Origin: a virus
Length of the DNA: 30,635 nt
Direction: 5' to 3' (one strand)
IMG/VR virus record: IMGVR_UViG_3300037069_001433
Location: 1-30,635 of that record
The position numbers were made by a program, and so were the translations under genes. Numbering within the stretch: position 1 is the stretch's first letter; each line of letters begins with the position of its first letter. The notes under the pieces were generated by a model. The model was not told where the DNA came from. It searched no databases and worked only from the letters and a program-made list of their open reading frames with translations. Below are positions 8,545 through 17,418 of the stretch, piece after piece.

Positions 8545-9831
8545 TTAACTCTGATATGTAATTCTGTCGCCGGAATAAGGATATGTGGTAATAACTCCAT
8601 CGCCACTTAATCTAGCTGAGATAGCCTTATGCGTATCCATTAAGCCATCTGCCACATTATATTGATGGGTCTGACCATCTTGATATGTTATCTTCTCATC
8701 ATTACCTTGCTGAGCAATAACGCCATCCTTTATTTGATATGAGATTGTCTTTATAACGTTAGAATTATAGCTCCATGCTTCTCCACTATATTCCGAGAAG
8801 ATAGGTCTAGCGGAAGAGAATTGCCCAGCATTTTTATACAGAGGAACCGTTGGCTGAATTAAATTGATAGCTGGAGTAATCCTATTTTGAATTGTCCAAT
8901 TCTCTGAATCGGCAAACAGAGATCTAGGAGTTACCTGGGCGAAGGATTGATTAGTTACATTAGCAATAGTGATCTGGGTATGTGATGGCTTCAATACCTG
9001 TAATACCTGCATCAATTGATAAGCTTCTTCGGTAGTGATAATTCTTCGAGGTGTAAAGATCAATTCTCCCCTATTACCTAAAGGAGTTGTTCCGGCTCCG
9101 AATAGACCGCCAGATAGAGAATCATATGATTGATTGATATTTCCCCATGTTGAGAACTGAGCTGTTACTTGACCATATGTCTTTCCTGTAGGGGTTAAGA
9201 GAGAGCTGTTGTTAGCCAGCATATCGACTTTAACCCAAGATTCGACTATATCTGTCTCTACCGAGAGGATTGCTTCAGCGATTCCTCTTAATCCTGCGTA
9301 TGATCCTCCCATATTGATAGCTCTTGCTAATTGAAGTATACGAGATCTAAATCTTGCATCACGAGATAGTGCATCATCCCAGATATCAGAGTTAGCACTG
9401 TCTGTAAAAGGATTAACAATCTTTCCATCTACATTCAATGGCATACGTTCAATTCCATTTCTACGGAAATTGAACAATGCTCCGTAGAAGGAGTCTAAGT
9501 CTACGAAATTAGCTCCGGAGATACTTGAGGAGGCCCTTGCTATGAAATTCTGCTTCCTGATTCCACCCACTCCAGAAGATCCAGTTAATGCCCTAATTAA
9601 TCTCATAAGATGGGAGGTTGACTTTAGGTCATATAAATCTGGATCGAAATTCTTTACCACCTCACCAGAATTCTCAGAAGGAATAAGTGGATCTGTTATC
9701 CTTCTTAATGAAGTGATTTGGGGCTGTGTTGGATCTATTTGATCGGTTATCAAATAGGTACCATCGGGATTGTTCTGTTGTGTAGCAAAGAAAGAGCTAT
9801 TGTCTCCACGAGGTTGCACTTGAACTGCCAT
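8545..9831 (-). CDS. Baseplate protein at the gpI/gp53 position (428 aa)
   Basis: A 428-residue protein lying between the gpJ-like gene and the long fibre gene, which is the place of gpI in P2-type baseplates. I see no clear gpI signature, so the assignment is positional. About residues 40-200 are helical and contain FDPDLYDLKSTSHLMRLIRA and a later RILQLARAINMGGSYAGLRG stretch. The C-terminal third is beta-rich with several Thr/Tyr-rich strands. Translation has an excellent signal, AAAGGAGG with 5 bases to the ATG. The role inferred is attaching the fibre to the baseplate wedge. Confidence 0.72.
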   Translation of the reverse strand: MAVQVQPRGDNSSFFATQQNNPDGTYLITDQIDPTQPQITSLRRITDPLIPSENSGEVVKNFDPDLYDLKSTSHLMRLIRALTGSSGVGGIRKQNFIARASSSISGANFVDLDSFYGALFNFRRNGIERMPLNVDGKIVNPFTDSANSDIWDDALSRDARFRSRILQLARAINMGGSYAGLRGIAEAILSVETDIVESWVKVDMLANNSSLLTPTGKTYGQVTAQFSTWGNINQSYDSLSGGLFGAGTTPLGNRGELIFTPRRIITTEEAYQLMQVLQVLKPSHTQITIANVTNQSFAQVTPRSLFADSENWTIQNRITPAINLIQPTVPLYKNAGQFSSARPIFSEYSGEAWSYNSNVIKTISYQIKDGVIAQQGNDEKITYQDGQTHQYNVADGLMDTHKAISARLSGDGVITTYPYSGDRITYQS

Positions 9832-9848
9832 CTATTCCTCCTTTCATC

Positions 9849-11672
9849 TTAGGTGCGGAAGGTATTTCTTGCCTTGACTGTATAGTTGATATTGTAAAGG
9901 ACCGGATATGTTCTATCATCGAAATAGACATCATTCGGTCTACCTGAGATATTGAAGGTGGTGATTAATGATCCAGTTGATTGCACCTGTTGTATCCCAT
10001 ATGTAGTCGAGTTATCGACACTATTTGTTAGTCTGATATTATCGACACCTGGGACATTAGATGCCACATTGTGAATATCTGAAACTTGAAGAGCTGAATT
10101 GAATCCTAGATTAGCCATCCATGCACTTATCGCATTGTTTACTGCTGTATTCACCGAACTTGGCGAATAGTTAGGAGAGTATACGATGGCGAAATTCAAT
10201 TGCATATAGGCAATCTTCCCTGCATGGATTTGTGCATCTGTTCCCACCAATCTCCAGTTGGCAAGATTTTGAGAGACAAGCAATGGAACCTGATTGAAGG
10301 TATATGTCATATTCCATGTTGAATTATTGGCGATTGGGTGCGCAGTATTCTGAGCAGAAGCCATTTTGAATACTAATCCAAATTGTGAAGTGGTGCTATA
10401 ACCAAATGCATCATCTTGATGAACAATATCGTAGTCTGTTCCTATGGTGTAGGTGAATCCACCGACAACTATTGAGGAGGGGATACTAAGAATAGGCCCA
10501 TATGCAAGAGGAACGAACACATCATTAACTGCTGGATTGACACCGGCTAAGGTAACGAACCTTGTATTTAACAAGGAGTCTCCTGCCGTTGCATTGAATT
10601 TAAGCGTATTTACATAATAGATTGGTTGCACAGCTAATCCAGAAGAGTTTCCGTTCACATACACATCTACCCTATTGTTCACTACTCCTTGTCCCCAACG
10701 ACTACCGAATGGATCATTCCTACTAGAAATAGGAACGTAGTCATATTCAAGGTCATAGACACCATCGGGCATTCCAGTTCCCACTGAGGTTATGGTTAAG
10801 GTAGCAGGGACAACTCCATTATTTACAGTAACGGTATAGTTAGACTTAGGGCTTAGAATAGCTCCGGTGCTAATAGAGGGTCCTACAAATACTGATGATG
10901 CGAAATTGTATGAAGAGCTTGTAAGAGATGAAGTAGCTGTCCCAGATACCACTTGTATTTGTTCTACATTATGCTTCGTTGATCCTAGAATATTAACTTG
11001 GGTCACTGCGTTTGAGGAAGGATCTGTAGGATCGGCCAGCGTTTGTAGACAGATCCCCCTGTACATCGAGTCAGTTCCGGCAAGGTTACGAAAGGCTGTT
11101 GTCTTAAACCTATTCCTCAGTTGGGCATCCGTCTCAGAAAGAGTTCCACCAATAAGAGGTTGAGCATTGGTCACATTAGAAATACCATCAATGTTGGTGA
11201 TAAGAGTGGTTAAGGTGCCAGCTAATAGGTTCCCTTGTGGACCAGCAGTAATTGCCTGGACGGGTACATCAACTCCAGTTTGACCAATAGGAATAATGGC
11301 AGCTACCGTTGTCTGAACGTAGACCGGTGGGGTTGACAGAGAAACGATTTGAGTACCGGGAGGAATAACTGCTGACTTTGTTGCTGCAATGGCAGTAGAA
11401 CGACTGAATGTTATAACTCCAGAAGCTCTCTGTCCAGGAAGTCTTGTAAGGCTGAAGTTGCTAACAAAGTCATCCAGATCTCCACCAGTTTTAGAATCAA
11501 CATCATAGGTGTATTGAAGTAGGTAACTATCAACGGTTTGTTGAGAGATCTGATCGGATACTGCATCTATGATCTTACGAAGCGGAGAACCAATAGAGGT
11601 ATCCAATTCAGGGTCGGAAAGGTAGAGAGAGTTAACTATCCTTGATGCAATATCATTGGTAGTGGTTGGCAT
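9849..11672 (-). CDS. Baseplate wedge protein, gpJ/gp6-like
   Basis: A 607-residue member of the baseplate J family (P2 gpJ, T4 gp6), which forms the wedge ring around the tail tip. The N-terminal part has the familiar order: IASRIVNSLYLSDP, SPLRKIIDAVSDQIS, GGDLDDFVSNFSLTR, then a strand region with IPPGTQIVS. Around residues 160-200 it has a GGTLSETDAQLRNRFKTTAF segment matching the family hallmark of Asn/Pro then GG..E.D..LR.RF. It is longer than P2 gpJ because of beta modules at about 260-320 and 385-475. The second, with IGTDYDIV at about 410, resembles the module shared by the sheath and fibre. It follows the gp25-like gene by 8 bases. High confidence in the family. Confidence 0.92.
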   Translation of the reverse strand: MPTTTNDIASRIVNSLYLSDPELDTSIGSPLRKIIDAVSDQISQQTVDSYLLQYTYDVDSKTGGDLDDFVSNFSLTRLPGQRASGVITFSRSTAIAATKSAVIPPGTQIVSLSTPPVYVQTTVAAIIPIGQTGVDVPVQAITAGPQGNLLAGTLTTLITNIDGISNVTNAQPLIGGTLSETDAQLRNRFKTTAFRNLAGTDSMYRGICLQTLADPTDPSSNAVTQVNILGSTKHNVEQIQVVSGTATSSLTSSSYNFASSVFVGPSISTGAILSPKSNYTVTVNNGVVPATLTITSVGTGMPDGVYDLEYDYVPISSRNDPFGSRWGQGVVNNRVDVYVNGNSSGLAVQPIYYVNTLKFNATAGDSLLNTRFVTLAGVNPAVNDVFVPLAYGPILSIPSSIVVGGFTYTIGTDYDIVHQDDAFGYSTTSQFGLVFKMASAQNTAHPIANNSTWNMTYTFNQVPLLVSQNLANWRLVGTDAQIHAGKIAYMQLNFAIVYSPNYSPSSVNTAVNNAISAWMANLGFNSALQVSDIHNVASNVPGVDNIRLTNSVDNSTTYGIQQVQSTGSLITTFNISGRPNDVYFDDRTYPVLYNINYTVKARNTFRT

Positions 11673-11680
11673 CTATTTTC

Positions 11681-12106
11681 CTAAGACATAATTTGATTGA
11701 TATTAACAGTTTGTCTAGAAAGTGTCTGTAACACTACACTTACTACTAGCGAATCATAAATCTGTTGAGCAGTAATATTGGAGATAGATCTAACGACATC
11801 ATCAGTAGTCAGATTGGAAAGCGTTCCAGTATTGCTATCTTGTACTATTCTTGCATTCTGCACAGTAATGTAGTTACCTATCACTCTATTGATTTCGGTT
11901 AATACCTTTGCTTTGATCTCATCAGTAAGAGGATTTCCAATAAATTGCTGAAGTATCGAACCCCAACGAGGATGCAATCTATCTGCCCCATAGGATTCTC
12001 TGAGAGCTAAAGAGAGATCTTGATGGATCTTTTCTACCCCTTCTATCATTAAGTAGCCGCCCGGAGCAGGAGACAGGTCTCCCTGGGCTAGAGCTAATGT
12101 TTTCAT
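11681..12106 (-). CDS. Baseplate wedge protein, GpW/gp25-like
   Basis: A 141-residue protein of the gp25/GpW family, a small conserved wedge component that links sheath and baseplate. Family-like features are the central KIHQDLSLALRESYGADRLHP and RWGSILQQFIGNP segments, followed by two helices and a C-terminal strand region (SVVLQTLSRQTVNINQ). The position immediately before the gpJ-like gene is the conserved order. The ATG is preceded by GGGAGAGG 8 bases away. The 48-base gap before it contains a near-perfect palindrome at 12121-12133. Confidence 0.9.
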   Translation of the reverse strand: MKTLALAQGDLSPAPGGYLMIEGVEKIHQDLSLALRESYGADRLHPRWGSILQQFIGNPLTDEIKAKVLTEINRVIGNYITVQNARIVQDSNTGTLSNLTTDDVVRSISNITAQQIYDSLVVSVVLQTLSRQTVNINQIMS

Positions 12107-12120
12107 TGATTATTCCTCTC

Positions 12121-12133
12121 CCTACTTAGTAGG
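12121..12133. other. 13-base palindrome CCTACTTAGTAGG
   Basis: A 6-1-6 inverted repeat in the 48-base gap upstream of the gp25-like gene, overlapping the region just before its ribosome binding site. The one-base centre makes a hairpin unlikely. A protein-binding site or chance are both possible. Confidence 0.3.
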
Positions 12134-12154
12134 TAGCTTTGATAGCTATACAGT

Positions 12155-12370
12155 TTAAGTGATGATCGGAGGAACGAATGCCTTAGATGCCTGGTCGATC
12201 TCATATTGCTGGGTTACTGCAATAAGGAACTGAATAGCTCGCTGCCTAGCCGTATTGGCATCTATACTTTCAGCTCCAGGAAGGTTGAATCCGACGTTGA
12301 TAGGTGCGCATAAAGCCGCAGTTACTCGACTAAGATCCGAATCAGCAATATCTAGTGAAAAGGCTGCCAT
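12155..12370 (-). CDS. Small hypothetical tail-region protein (71 aa)
   Basis: A 71-residue protein with no family I recognise. It opens with an acidic amphipathic helix (DIADSDLSRVTAALCAPI), has a proline/glycine break and ends with a long helix (NTARQRAIQFLIAVTQQYEID). Translation is well signalled: AAAGGAG with 7-8 bases to the ATG. It sits between the collar/spike-like gene and the gp25-like gene, so a small baseplate or assembly protein is the natural guess. It has no PAAR motif. Confidence 0.7.
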   Translation of the reverse strand: MAAFSLDIADSDLSRVTAALCAPINVGFNLPGAESIDANTARQRAIQFLIAVTQQYEIDQASKAFVPPIIT

Positions 12371-12389
12371 TATTTTTTCTCCTTTTGAT

Positions 12390-13397
12390 TTACGTCTTTA
12401 TAATGTAGTTAAGGGCCAAATAAGGTTGAAGGTTATTGTGCGCTCCATCTCCACCAGTATTGTTGTTTGTTGCAGTTGTGCTATTAATGAATGGAGTCTG
12501 GGAATCCAAGATTCCAGAGTTACCGACAAAAGTAGGACCAGAGGGAGGCATACCGGGCCAGGTAGCACCGCTTCCGCTATTAGACTTGATATTGTGAGTG
12601 TGAGCTGCCTGGGTGTGATTGTGAGGCGATTGAGTGTGAGTGTGAGAAGGCATCTCAGTGACAGTTAAGATATGGGTCTTCTCGCCTCCAGTTACTCCTG
12701 CGGCATTGAATTCTGTCTGTCCAGCATCAATTCCGACTGGTATACGACCTAGCATATTCGGAAGGTTGAAGGTCGTTAATCCGTCGCCGACACCATAGGT
12801 AGTTCCTATGATAGAAAAGAGAGCCGAATATGTTGTTCGACTGATAGCTGTACCGTTGCAGAGAAGGTACCCAGACGGGGCTGAGCTGCCCGCATACGGG
12901 TAAAGGACACCTGTGGGTACTCCTGGTACCGCAGAGACCTGCCCATCGACATAGGACTTAGGAGCAACATCGGCACCGACAACCGGAGTTGCGGCTTGAG
13001 TATTACCGTTAGCGTCTCGTCTGGCTATTGAATTCGGAGTTGCAGCGGTAGCAGATATCAACCACTGCACGTCGTAGTCAGTTCCGCTGTTCTTCGCTAG
13101 AACAGAATTCGTCGTTCCGCCAGCAGGTACCTCATGAAGTGATCTCGGTGGAGCATTAACGTTTACAGCAAAAATCCAGTCACCATATTGCCTGGTGATA
13201 ATCCAATCTTCACCTATAGCAGGATAATTCAGTTGCTTACCCATTGATCTGGTGATACTGACCTGCCGAGGATTACCTAATTGATCGATTACGTGAGCAA
13301 TCTTATTGATGGGATCTACATCTACGATATGGCAATAAGTATATAAGCCATCCGTTGCTGATGTACCAGGACCTAAAGGCTTCTTGTACTCAACCAT
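12390..13397 (-). CDS. Tail collar domain protein with spike-like N-terminus
   Basis: A 335-residue protein. Residues 1-85 form a beta-rich domain reminiscent of an OB-fold spike or baseplate domain (CHIVDVDP, VIDQLGNPRQVSITR, GEDWIITRQYGDWIF). Residues 85-160 are a fibre-like linker with GTDYDVQWLISATAATPNSI. Residues 160-225 are a phage tail collar domain with PSGYLLCNGTAISRTTY and the FNLPNMLGRIPVG signature. Residues 250-270 hold a histidine cluster (HTHTQSPHNHTQAAHTH) like the metal-binding HxH repeats of trimeric short fibres. The ATG overlaps the hub stop by one base (TAATG). It may be a spike or short-fibre protein at the baseplate centre. The collar call is firm; the spike idea is inference. 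Confidence 0.87.
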   Translation of the reverse strand: MVEYKKPLGPGTSATDGLYTYCHIVDVDPINKIAHVIDQLGNPRQVSITRSMGKQLNYPAIGEDWIITRQYGDWIFAVNVNAPPRSLHEVPAGGTTNSVLAKNSGTDYDVQWLISATAATPNSIARRDANGNTQAATPVVGADVAPKSYVDGQVSAVPGVPTGVLYPYAGSSAPSGYLLCNGTAISRTTYSALFSIIGTTYGVGDGLTTFNLPNMLGRIPVGIDAGQTEFNAAGVTGGEKTHILTVTEMPSHTHTQSPHNHTQAAHTHNIKSNSGSGATWPGMPPSGPTFVGNSGILDSQTPFINSTTATNNNTGGDGAHNNLQPYLALNYIIKT

Positions 13398-15919
13398 TAC
13401 CTTCCCCCAATAGGCAATAATCCGAATAGGTCACTTCGTGACTTCTTATCTATTCTGGCAGGAGCAACGATTGTTGCCTTAGTAGTAAATCCACCATTCT
13501 GTCCATAGGAACCAGAGTGTTCTACTTCGGTAACGTATGCCTGGAAGTCAAATGCAGGGATCTTCAATATCATCCCTGGATATAGTTCTGGCATGAAGGT
13601 CATAGGAACTTGGGCTGAGAATTGAGCTGCCCAGTAATACATGAAGTTCCATAGAGCCATGTAAAATTCCTGATCACCAGCTCGGATGTTAGCCATCTGA
13701 TCAAGATTAGGTCTAGCTCCGAATCTTTGAAGATAATCTGATACGAAGGAACCACTTGCTGGCTTACCATAGATAGCCTGGAATATTTGGGGAAAGTCCA
13801 TCGTAGCAATTCCGCGAGTCGCCAGTAGTTGAGTTAAACCTTGATAGGTCGAGTCAGCACCGTTGGCAATACCACCAGAAACATTATCGATCACTGATGG
13901 AAGAGAACCAATCACGAACTCGTGGGTGACGATCTGTTGGTCTGACCAATCAACAGTGAAGTCTTGAAGTTCAATCGGCTGAATTGTCATTGCAGCAGAG
14001 GTACCCCAAACTCCAAAGTAATCGGGAAACCATGCGATGAAGTCCCCGTTCGGCGCAGAACAGAAAGCTCTCATAGAAGAGTTGGTTACAGTTTGCAACC
14101 AAGGAAGAAATGTTTGATTATGGATCAACTGGCGAGCGCCACCGAAGACATCTCCCGAAGCGACTGGAGGATTAGCTACGATAGAGATCAACTGATCGAT
14201 CACCGAAGTGCCATCAGTTGTACTGGCTCCTGATGTTGTGATTGATGGATCTGAGGCTGGTCCTACGGACACCTTAGAGACGGAGGTTGAAGTATGTAGG
14301 ATCTGCTGCAACTTACTTGCGGTATCTGCATCTGTAGCTGCATTTGAGTAATCAATTCCAGGAAGAAGACCTCCGGTCGTGAACTCACCTATGATTGGAT
14401 CTCCTGCCGTTACCTGCTGGGCAAGCGGCACACCATCGGTGTGAGCTGCTACATGTGTATTGTTTCCAAGGGAAACTCCCACATGATGGGCATCGTCGTT
14501 GGATGGATTAACAACGAATACAAGGGCTCCTTGGATCTTTGCCGCAAGCTCAACAGGAATGATAGTCCCGCCAGCAGTTTTACATAATGAATATTGATCC
14601 TCTGATGTTCTATGGTTCAATAGAGATCCGGTTGTATGGTAGTAGACCCACTGAACTAAAGCAGAACAATCAAGAACGGTGGGAACTGTTGACTCGGGTG
14701 GAGAGACACCATCTTGACTATATCTAATAGAACCAGCAGGTCGTGATGTGATCAAGTCACGAGCTACAGATGCCATAGCTGTGCCCGTACCTTTACGAGG
14801 CATCGTGCCGGATGGCTGTCCTGCTGCCAAACCGCCAGAAGCTAGAGTGTTGTTCTGTCCAGACGATAGTTGAGCTTGATAGGCCTTACGACCTGCGGCC
14901 ACAATAGCTGTAGCGAAGTTGAACCATTTGCTGTATTCGGCAGGAGCAGCAGACCTCTGTACGGCTTGAGCAGCCTGTCCGGGGTCGATAGTATCCCAGT
15001 TAGGTACCTTGATGAGGGCAGCGATGAATGCCTTAGTTGAATGAACGATATCCATACATTCAGTCTTAGTTCCCCAACCTTCCGAGGGACGTTGCTGGAA
15101 CAGACCAACAGAATCTCTATCCCCATGATCTAAAACTTCAAGTTGTGATTCTTGCATTACCGTCATGATGGAGATCAGAAAAGCTCTATCCTGTAGGGCT
15201 GCTGTGGATAGATTGGTTTGTCCAAGAATAACCGCATAAATAGATGCGGCATTACTGACCTGGGTATTATCTACAGAGACTCCGCTATATTTTCCCGCAA
15301 TAAGACTAATCTGGCCCACTACCTGATTACCTTGGATAGTTGCTGTTGATCCAAGGATTTGTTGCATGTTAGATGCTTGAGTGATCAGCGTTTCTGTTTT
15401 TTCAGCCCACTTGAACCACGTGTTAGGTACCTGACCAAAATGGATAGCTTTACGATCCCAATTAGTCACCTGTACCATAGCTTCTGTTGCAAGCTTTGAT
15501 AGTCCACCATCACCAACAGCAGAGTTTGTTATCGAGGGACTTCCCAAGAATTGTTGAAACAAATCAACGGCAGCGGTTGTCGTCGGGTCCCACGGCCAGA
15601 ATTGAAGTTTCTTCAATGAACAACTTGCAGATAATGGAAGTGCTCTAGGCCATGCCGAGAAGATAGGACTGTTGTTCAGTGATCCGGTGAAGACACGAAC
15701 CCAAGTGATCCTCTTTAGTTCTACCGTTATCCTATCGGCAGGTCTGAATACTCCGTCATATTTTCTTTGAGAGTTCTGAAGAACAAAATTGAAACTTGAT
15801 ACAGCATTGGATCTGCGTACTAACTGCCAATTGGTAATATCGCCAGAGATGTCGATAATTCCCTTATCTTGGCTTTCGATATGAACTCTGATAGCTGGTG
15901 CGTATACAAATGTTGCCAC
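13397..15919 (-). CDS. Baseplate hub with transglycosylase and NlpC/P60 domains
   Basis: An 840-residue tail-tip protein that probably forms the hub and locally opens peptidoglycan at infection. Residues 1-125 are a hub-like N-terminal beta domain. About 215-340 is a lytic-transglycosylase-type domain: MQES at 255-258 with Glu257 as the likely acid, followed by GDRDSVGLFQQRPSEGWGT and later AAQAVQRSAAPAEYSKW, a motif set I associate with actinobacterial proteins. About 375-510 is an NlpC/P60 cysteine peptidase with Cys418 in LDCSALVQW and His479 in HHVGVSLG. The C-terminal about 270 residues return to hub-like sequence (FSAQVPMTFMPELYPGMILKIP). The start is GTG, overlapping the upstream stop as TAGTG, with GGGGGT about 9 bases away. 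Function is strongly supported; substrate bonds are inferred from family. Confidence 0.92.
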   Translation of the reverse strand: MATFVYAPAIRVHIESQDKGIIDISGDITNWQLVRRSNAVSSFNFVLQNSQRKYDGVFRPADRITVELKRITWVRVFTGSLNNSPIFSAWPRALPLSASCSLKKLQFWPWDPTTTAAVDLFQQFLGSPSITNSAVGDGGLSKLATEAMVQVTNWDRKAIHFGQVPNTWFKWAEKTETLITQASNMQQILGSTATIQGNQVVGQISLIAGKYSGVSVDNTQVSNAASIYAVILGQTNLSTAALQDRAFLISIMTVMQESQLEVLDHGDRDSVGLFQQRPSEGWGTKTECMDIVHSTKAFIAALIKVPNWDTIDPGQAAQAVQRSAAPAEYSKWFNFATAIVAAGRKAYQAQLSSGQNNTLASGGLAAGQPSGTMPRKGTGTAMASVARDLITSRPAGSIRYSQDGVSPPESTVPTVLDCSALVQWVYYHTTGSLLNHRTSEDQYSLCKTAGGTIIPVELAAKIQGALVFVVNPSNDDAHHVGVSLGNNTHVAAHTDGVPLAQQVTAGDPIIGEFTTGGLLPGIDYSNAATDADTASKLQQILHTSTSVSKVSVGPASDPSITTSGASTTDGTSVIDQLISIVANPPVASGDVFGGARQLIHNQTFLPWLQTVTNSSMRAFCSAPNGDFIAWFPDYFGVWGTSAAMTIQPIELQDFTVDWSDQQIVTHEFVIGSLPSVIDNVSGGIANGADSTYQGLTQLLATRGIATMDFPQIFQAIYGKPASGSFVSDYLQRFGARPNLDQMANIRAGDQEFYMALWNFMYYWAAQFSAQVPMTFMPELYPGMILKIPAFDFQAYVTEVEHSGSYGQNGGFTTKATIVAPARIDKKSRSDLFGLLPIGGR

Positions 15920-16578
15920 TAGTTTTGTACCCCCGTATTCTTTCCATCGTGAGTGACCTTAGGGTTGACTAGTGCGGCCACCGCAGCATCCTTGTTAAGG
16001 GCGCTCAGATCGTCGTAGAGCAACGAATCCTTATAGTTGGCTACAGTGACCGGGTAGAAGGATGTGGTGAGGTTAGCGTCGATCTGAGGGCTTGCAAATT
16101 GACTGACATCTGAGGTTCTGATCAGAGATATAGCTGGATCTTGAGGGTCACTGAGAGCAACAAAGATTAGCTCTGGGTTGAATACCATAGCTCCGACCTG
16201 AGTATGGTCATCTATTCCAGAAGTTAGGATTCCGATCTTATGAAAATTCCTGACAGGACAAGAGACATCCATCAAACTTACATTGGAGCTATCTCTTTCT
16301 GCACCTGTTAACAATTCATCGGTATAGGCCAAAAGCCAAGACATCAACTGCTTGAATTCACGATAGCCGACACAATCGATCGTTAAAGAGAATTGACCCT
16401 GAACACGACGATGTGGATAGAAGGCTCTTTCTTCTCTTGCGTGACTTTCATCGGAAGTAACCCCATAATTGTATGAGAGCTTCTTAACTCTCAGGGAGGC
16501 AGAATGGTATCCCTGGCTATCTCTATATGAAAGGGTTCCATTAGATCCATTGACTTTGAATGAGAAACCGTTACCCAT
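15919..16578 (-). CDS. Baseplate/tail-tip protein (219 aa)
   Basis: A 219-residue beta-rich protein with no named family that I can assign. FSLTIDCVGYREFKQLMSWL in the middle resembles tail-associated structural proteins. The frame is open to a GTG at 16584, but I choose the ATG at 16578 because AGGGGAG lies 5 bases before it and would touch the GTG. The gene overlaps the end of the small 63-aa gene and precedes the hub gene with a one-base overlap. Its place between tape measure and hub suggests a tail-tip or baseplate component. Confidence 0.78.
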   Translation of the reverse strand: MGNGFSFKVNGSNGTLSYRDSQGYHSASLRVKKLSYNYGVTSDESHAREERAFYPHRRVQGQFSLTIDCVGYREFKQLMSWLLAYTDELLTGAERDSSNVSLMDVSCPVRNFHKIGILTSGIDDHTQVGAMVFNPELIFVALSDPQDPAISLIRTSDVSQFASPQIDANLTTSFYPVTVANYKDSLLYDDLSALNKDAAVAALVNPKVTHDGKNTGVQN

Positions 16579-16762
16579 TTTCACTCCCCTCGGGAGTAAA
16601 GGTAGGCATCATATAATCTTCAAGGTCAGACTGACTGAGATTATGTACTAAACCGTTAATAGAAAATCCATGTGCACCCATATCGATTATTACGTCATCA
16701 GTAGTGGGTTCAGGCATAGAAATAGGAACATCAGTACCCCAATAAGATCCGGGTTGTGTCAT
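16571..16762 (-). CDS. Small hypothetical tail-tip protein (63 aa)
   Basis: A 63-residue acidic protein rich in Pro, Asp and Met, unrecognised. It starts in a TAATG overlap with the preceding gene and overlaps the next one, so it fits a translated, tightly packed operon gene. No motif is visible. Confidence 0.68.
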   Translation of the reverse strand: MTQPGSYWGTDVPISMPEPTTDDVIIDMGAHGFSINGLVHNLSQSDLEDYMMPTFTPEGSENG

Positions 16763-17418
16763 TACTTCGATGCCCCCTTAGGTACGGTTCCACTTTGTGC
16801 TGTCCCTGAGGTAAGAGCGCTAAGGTAACCCTGGAATGATCCATTCGTTGAATTCTTCTGAATGAAGCTAATTGCATCAGATAGACTCATCGAACCATTG
16901 AACTTACTTCGCTTCCAACCGACTCCATTAGCGATACGGGAAATGAATTTATCTGTAGCAATACGACTCAACAACAGCGAAGTATCTTCTACCAAGAAAA
17001 GGGTCAATTTATATCCATATGAAAATTTACCGTTGCTATGCTCAATAGCACCAGTTCCCTCTAGATCTTCGATCCCTTTAATAAGAACCTTCATATCCCA
17101 ATTAATATCACCATCATGAAAGGTGAAGTTAATAGGCTGATGAATAGGGTCACCTGGCTTCTTCGGAGGAACGGTTTGTCTGTCCATCATAGATCGAATG
17201 CTTGCATGGAAGGCTTCCGCAATCTGCCATGACTGCAAACCATTAGAACGGTCTTGACCAAACATTCCAGAGATCGTGATATCGCCTGTCGTTGCACCAA
17301 GAACTTGAACGACCTGACCGCCAAGGGTATCGATGGTTACATAATCGACTTGATATGCATAGTGAATCTGATTAGGGTTCAACCTGAAACTTAGATTACC
17401 CAACTGTGCGGTACCCAT
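16762..17418 (-). CDS. Tail-tip/baseplate protein after tape measure (218 aa)
   Basis: A 218-residue protein directly downstream of the tape measure gene (TAATG overlap). The N-terminal region has TIDTLGGQVVQVLGATTGDI followed by TISGMFG, a beta arrangement that I recall from tail proteins around the tape measure exit in actinobacteriophages. About residues 95-150 continue as strands (INFTFHDGDINWDMKV). The C-terminus is helical then Ser/Thr-rich. No LysM or enzymatic motif is seen. It probably forms part of the baseplate hub platform; this is inferred from position. Confidence 0.75.
   Translation of the reverse strand: MGTAQLGNLSFRLNPNQIHYAYQVDYVTIDTLGGQVVQVLGATTGDITISGMFGQDRSNGLQSWQIAEAFHASIRSMMDRQTVPPKKPGDPIHQPINFTFHDGDINWDMKVLIKGIEDLEGTGAIEHSNGKFSYGYKLTLFLVEDTSLLLSRIATDKFISRIANGVGWKRSKFNGSMSLSDAISFIQKNSTNGSFQGYLSALTSGTAQSGTVPKGASK

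Noticed and set aside
16579-16584. GTG start at 16584 for the 219-aa tail-tip protein
   Set aside because: The ribosome site AGGGGAG would touch the GTG; it is well placed only for the ATG at 16578.
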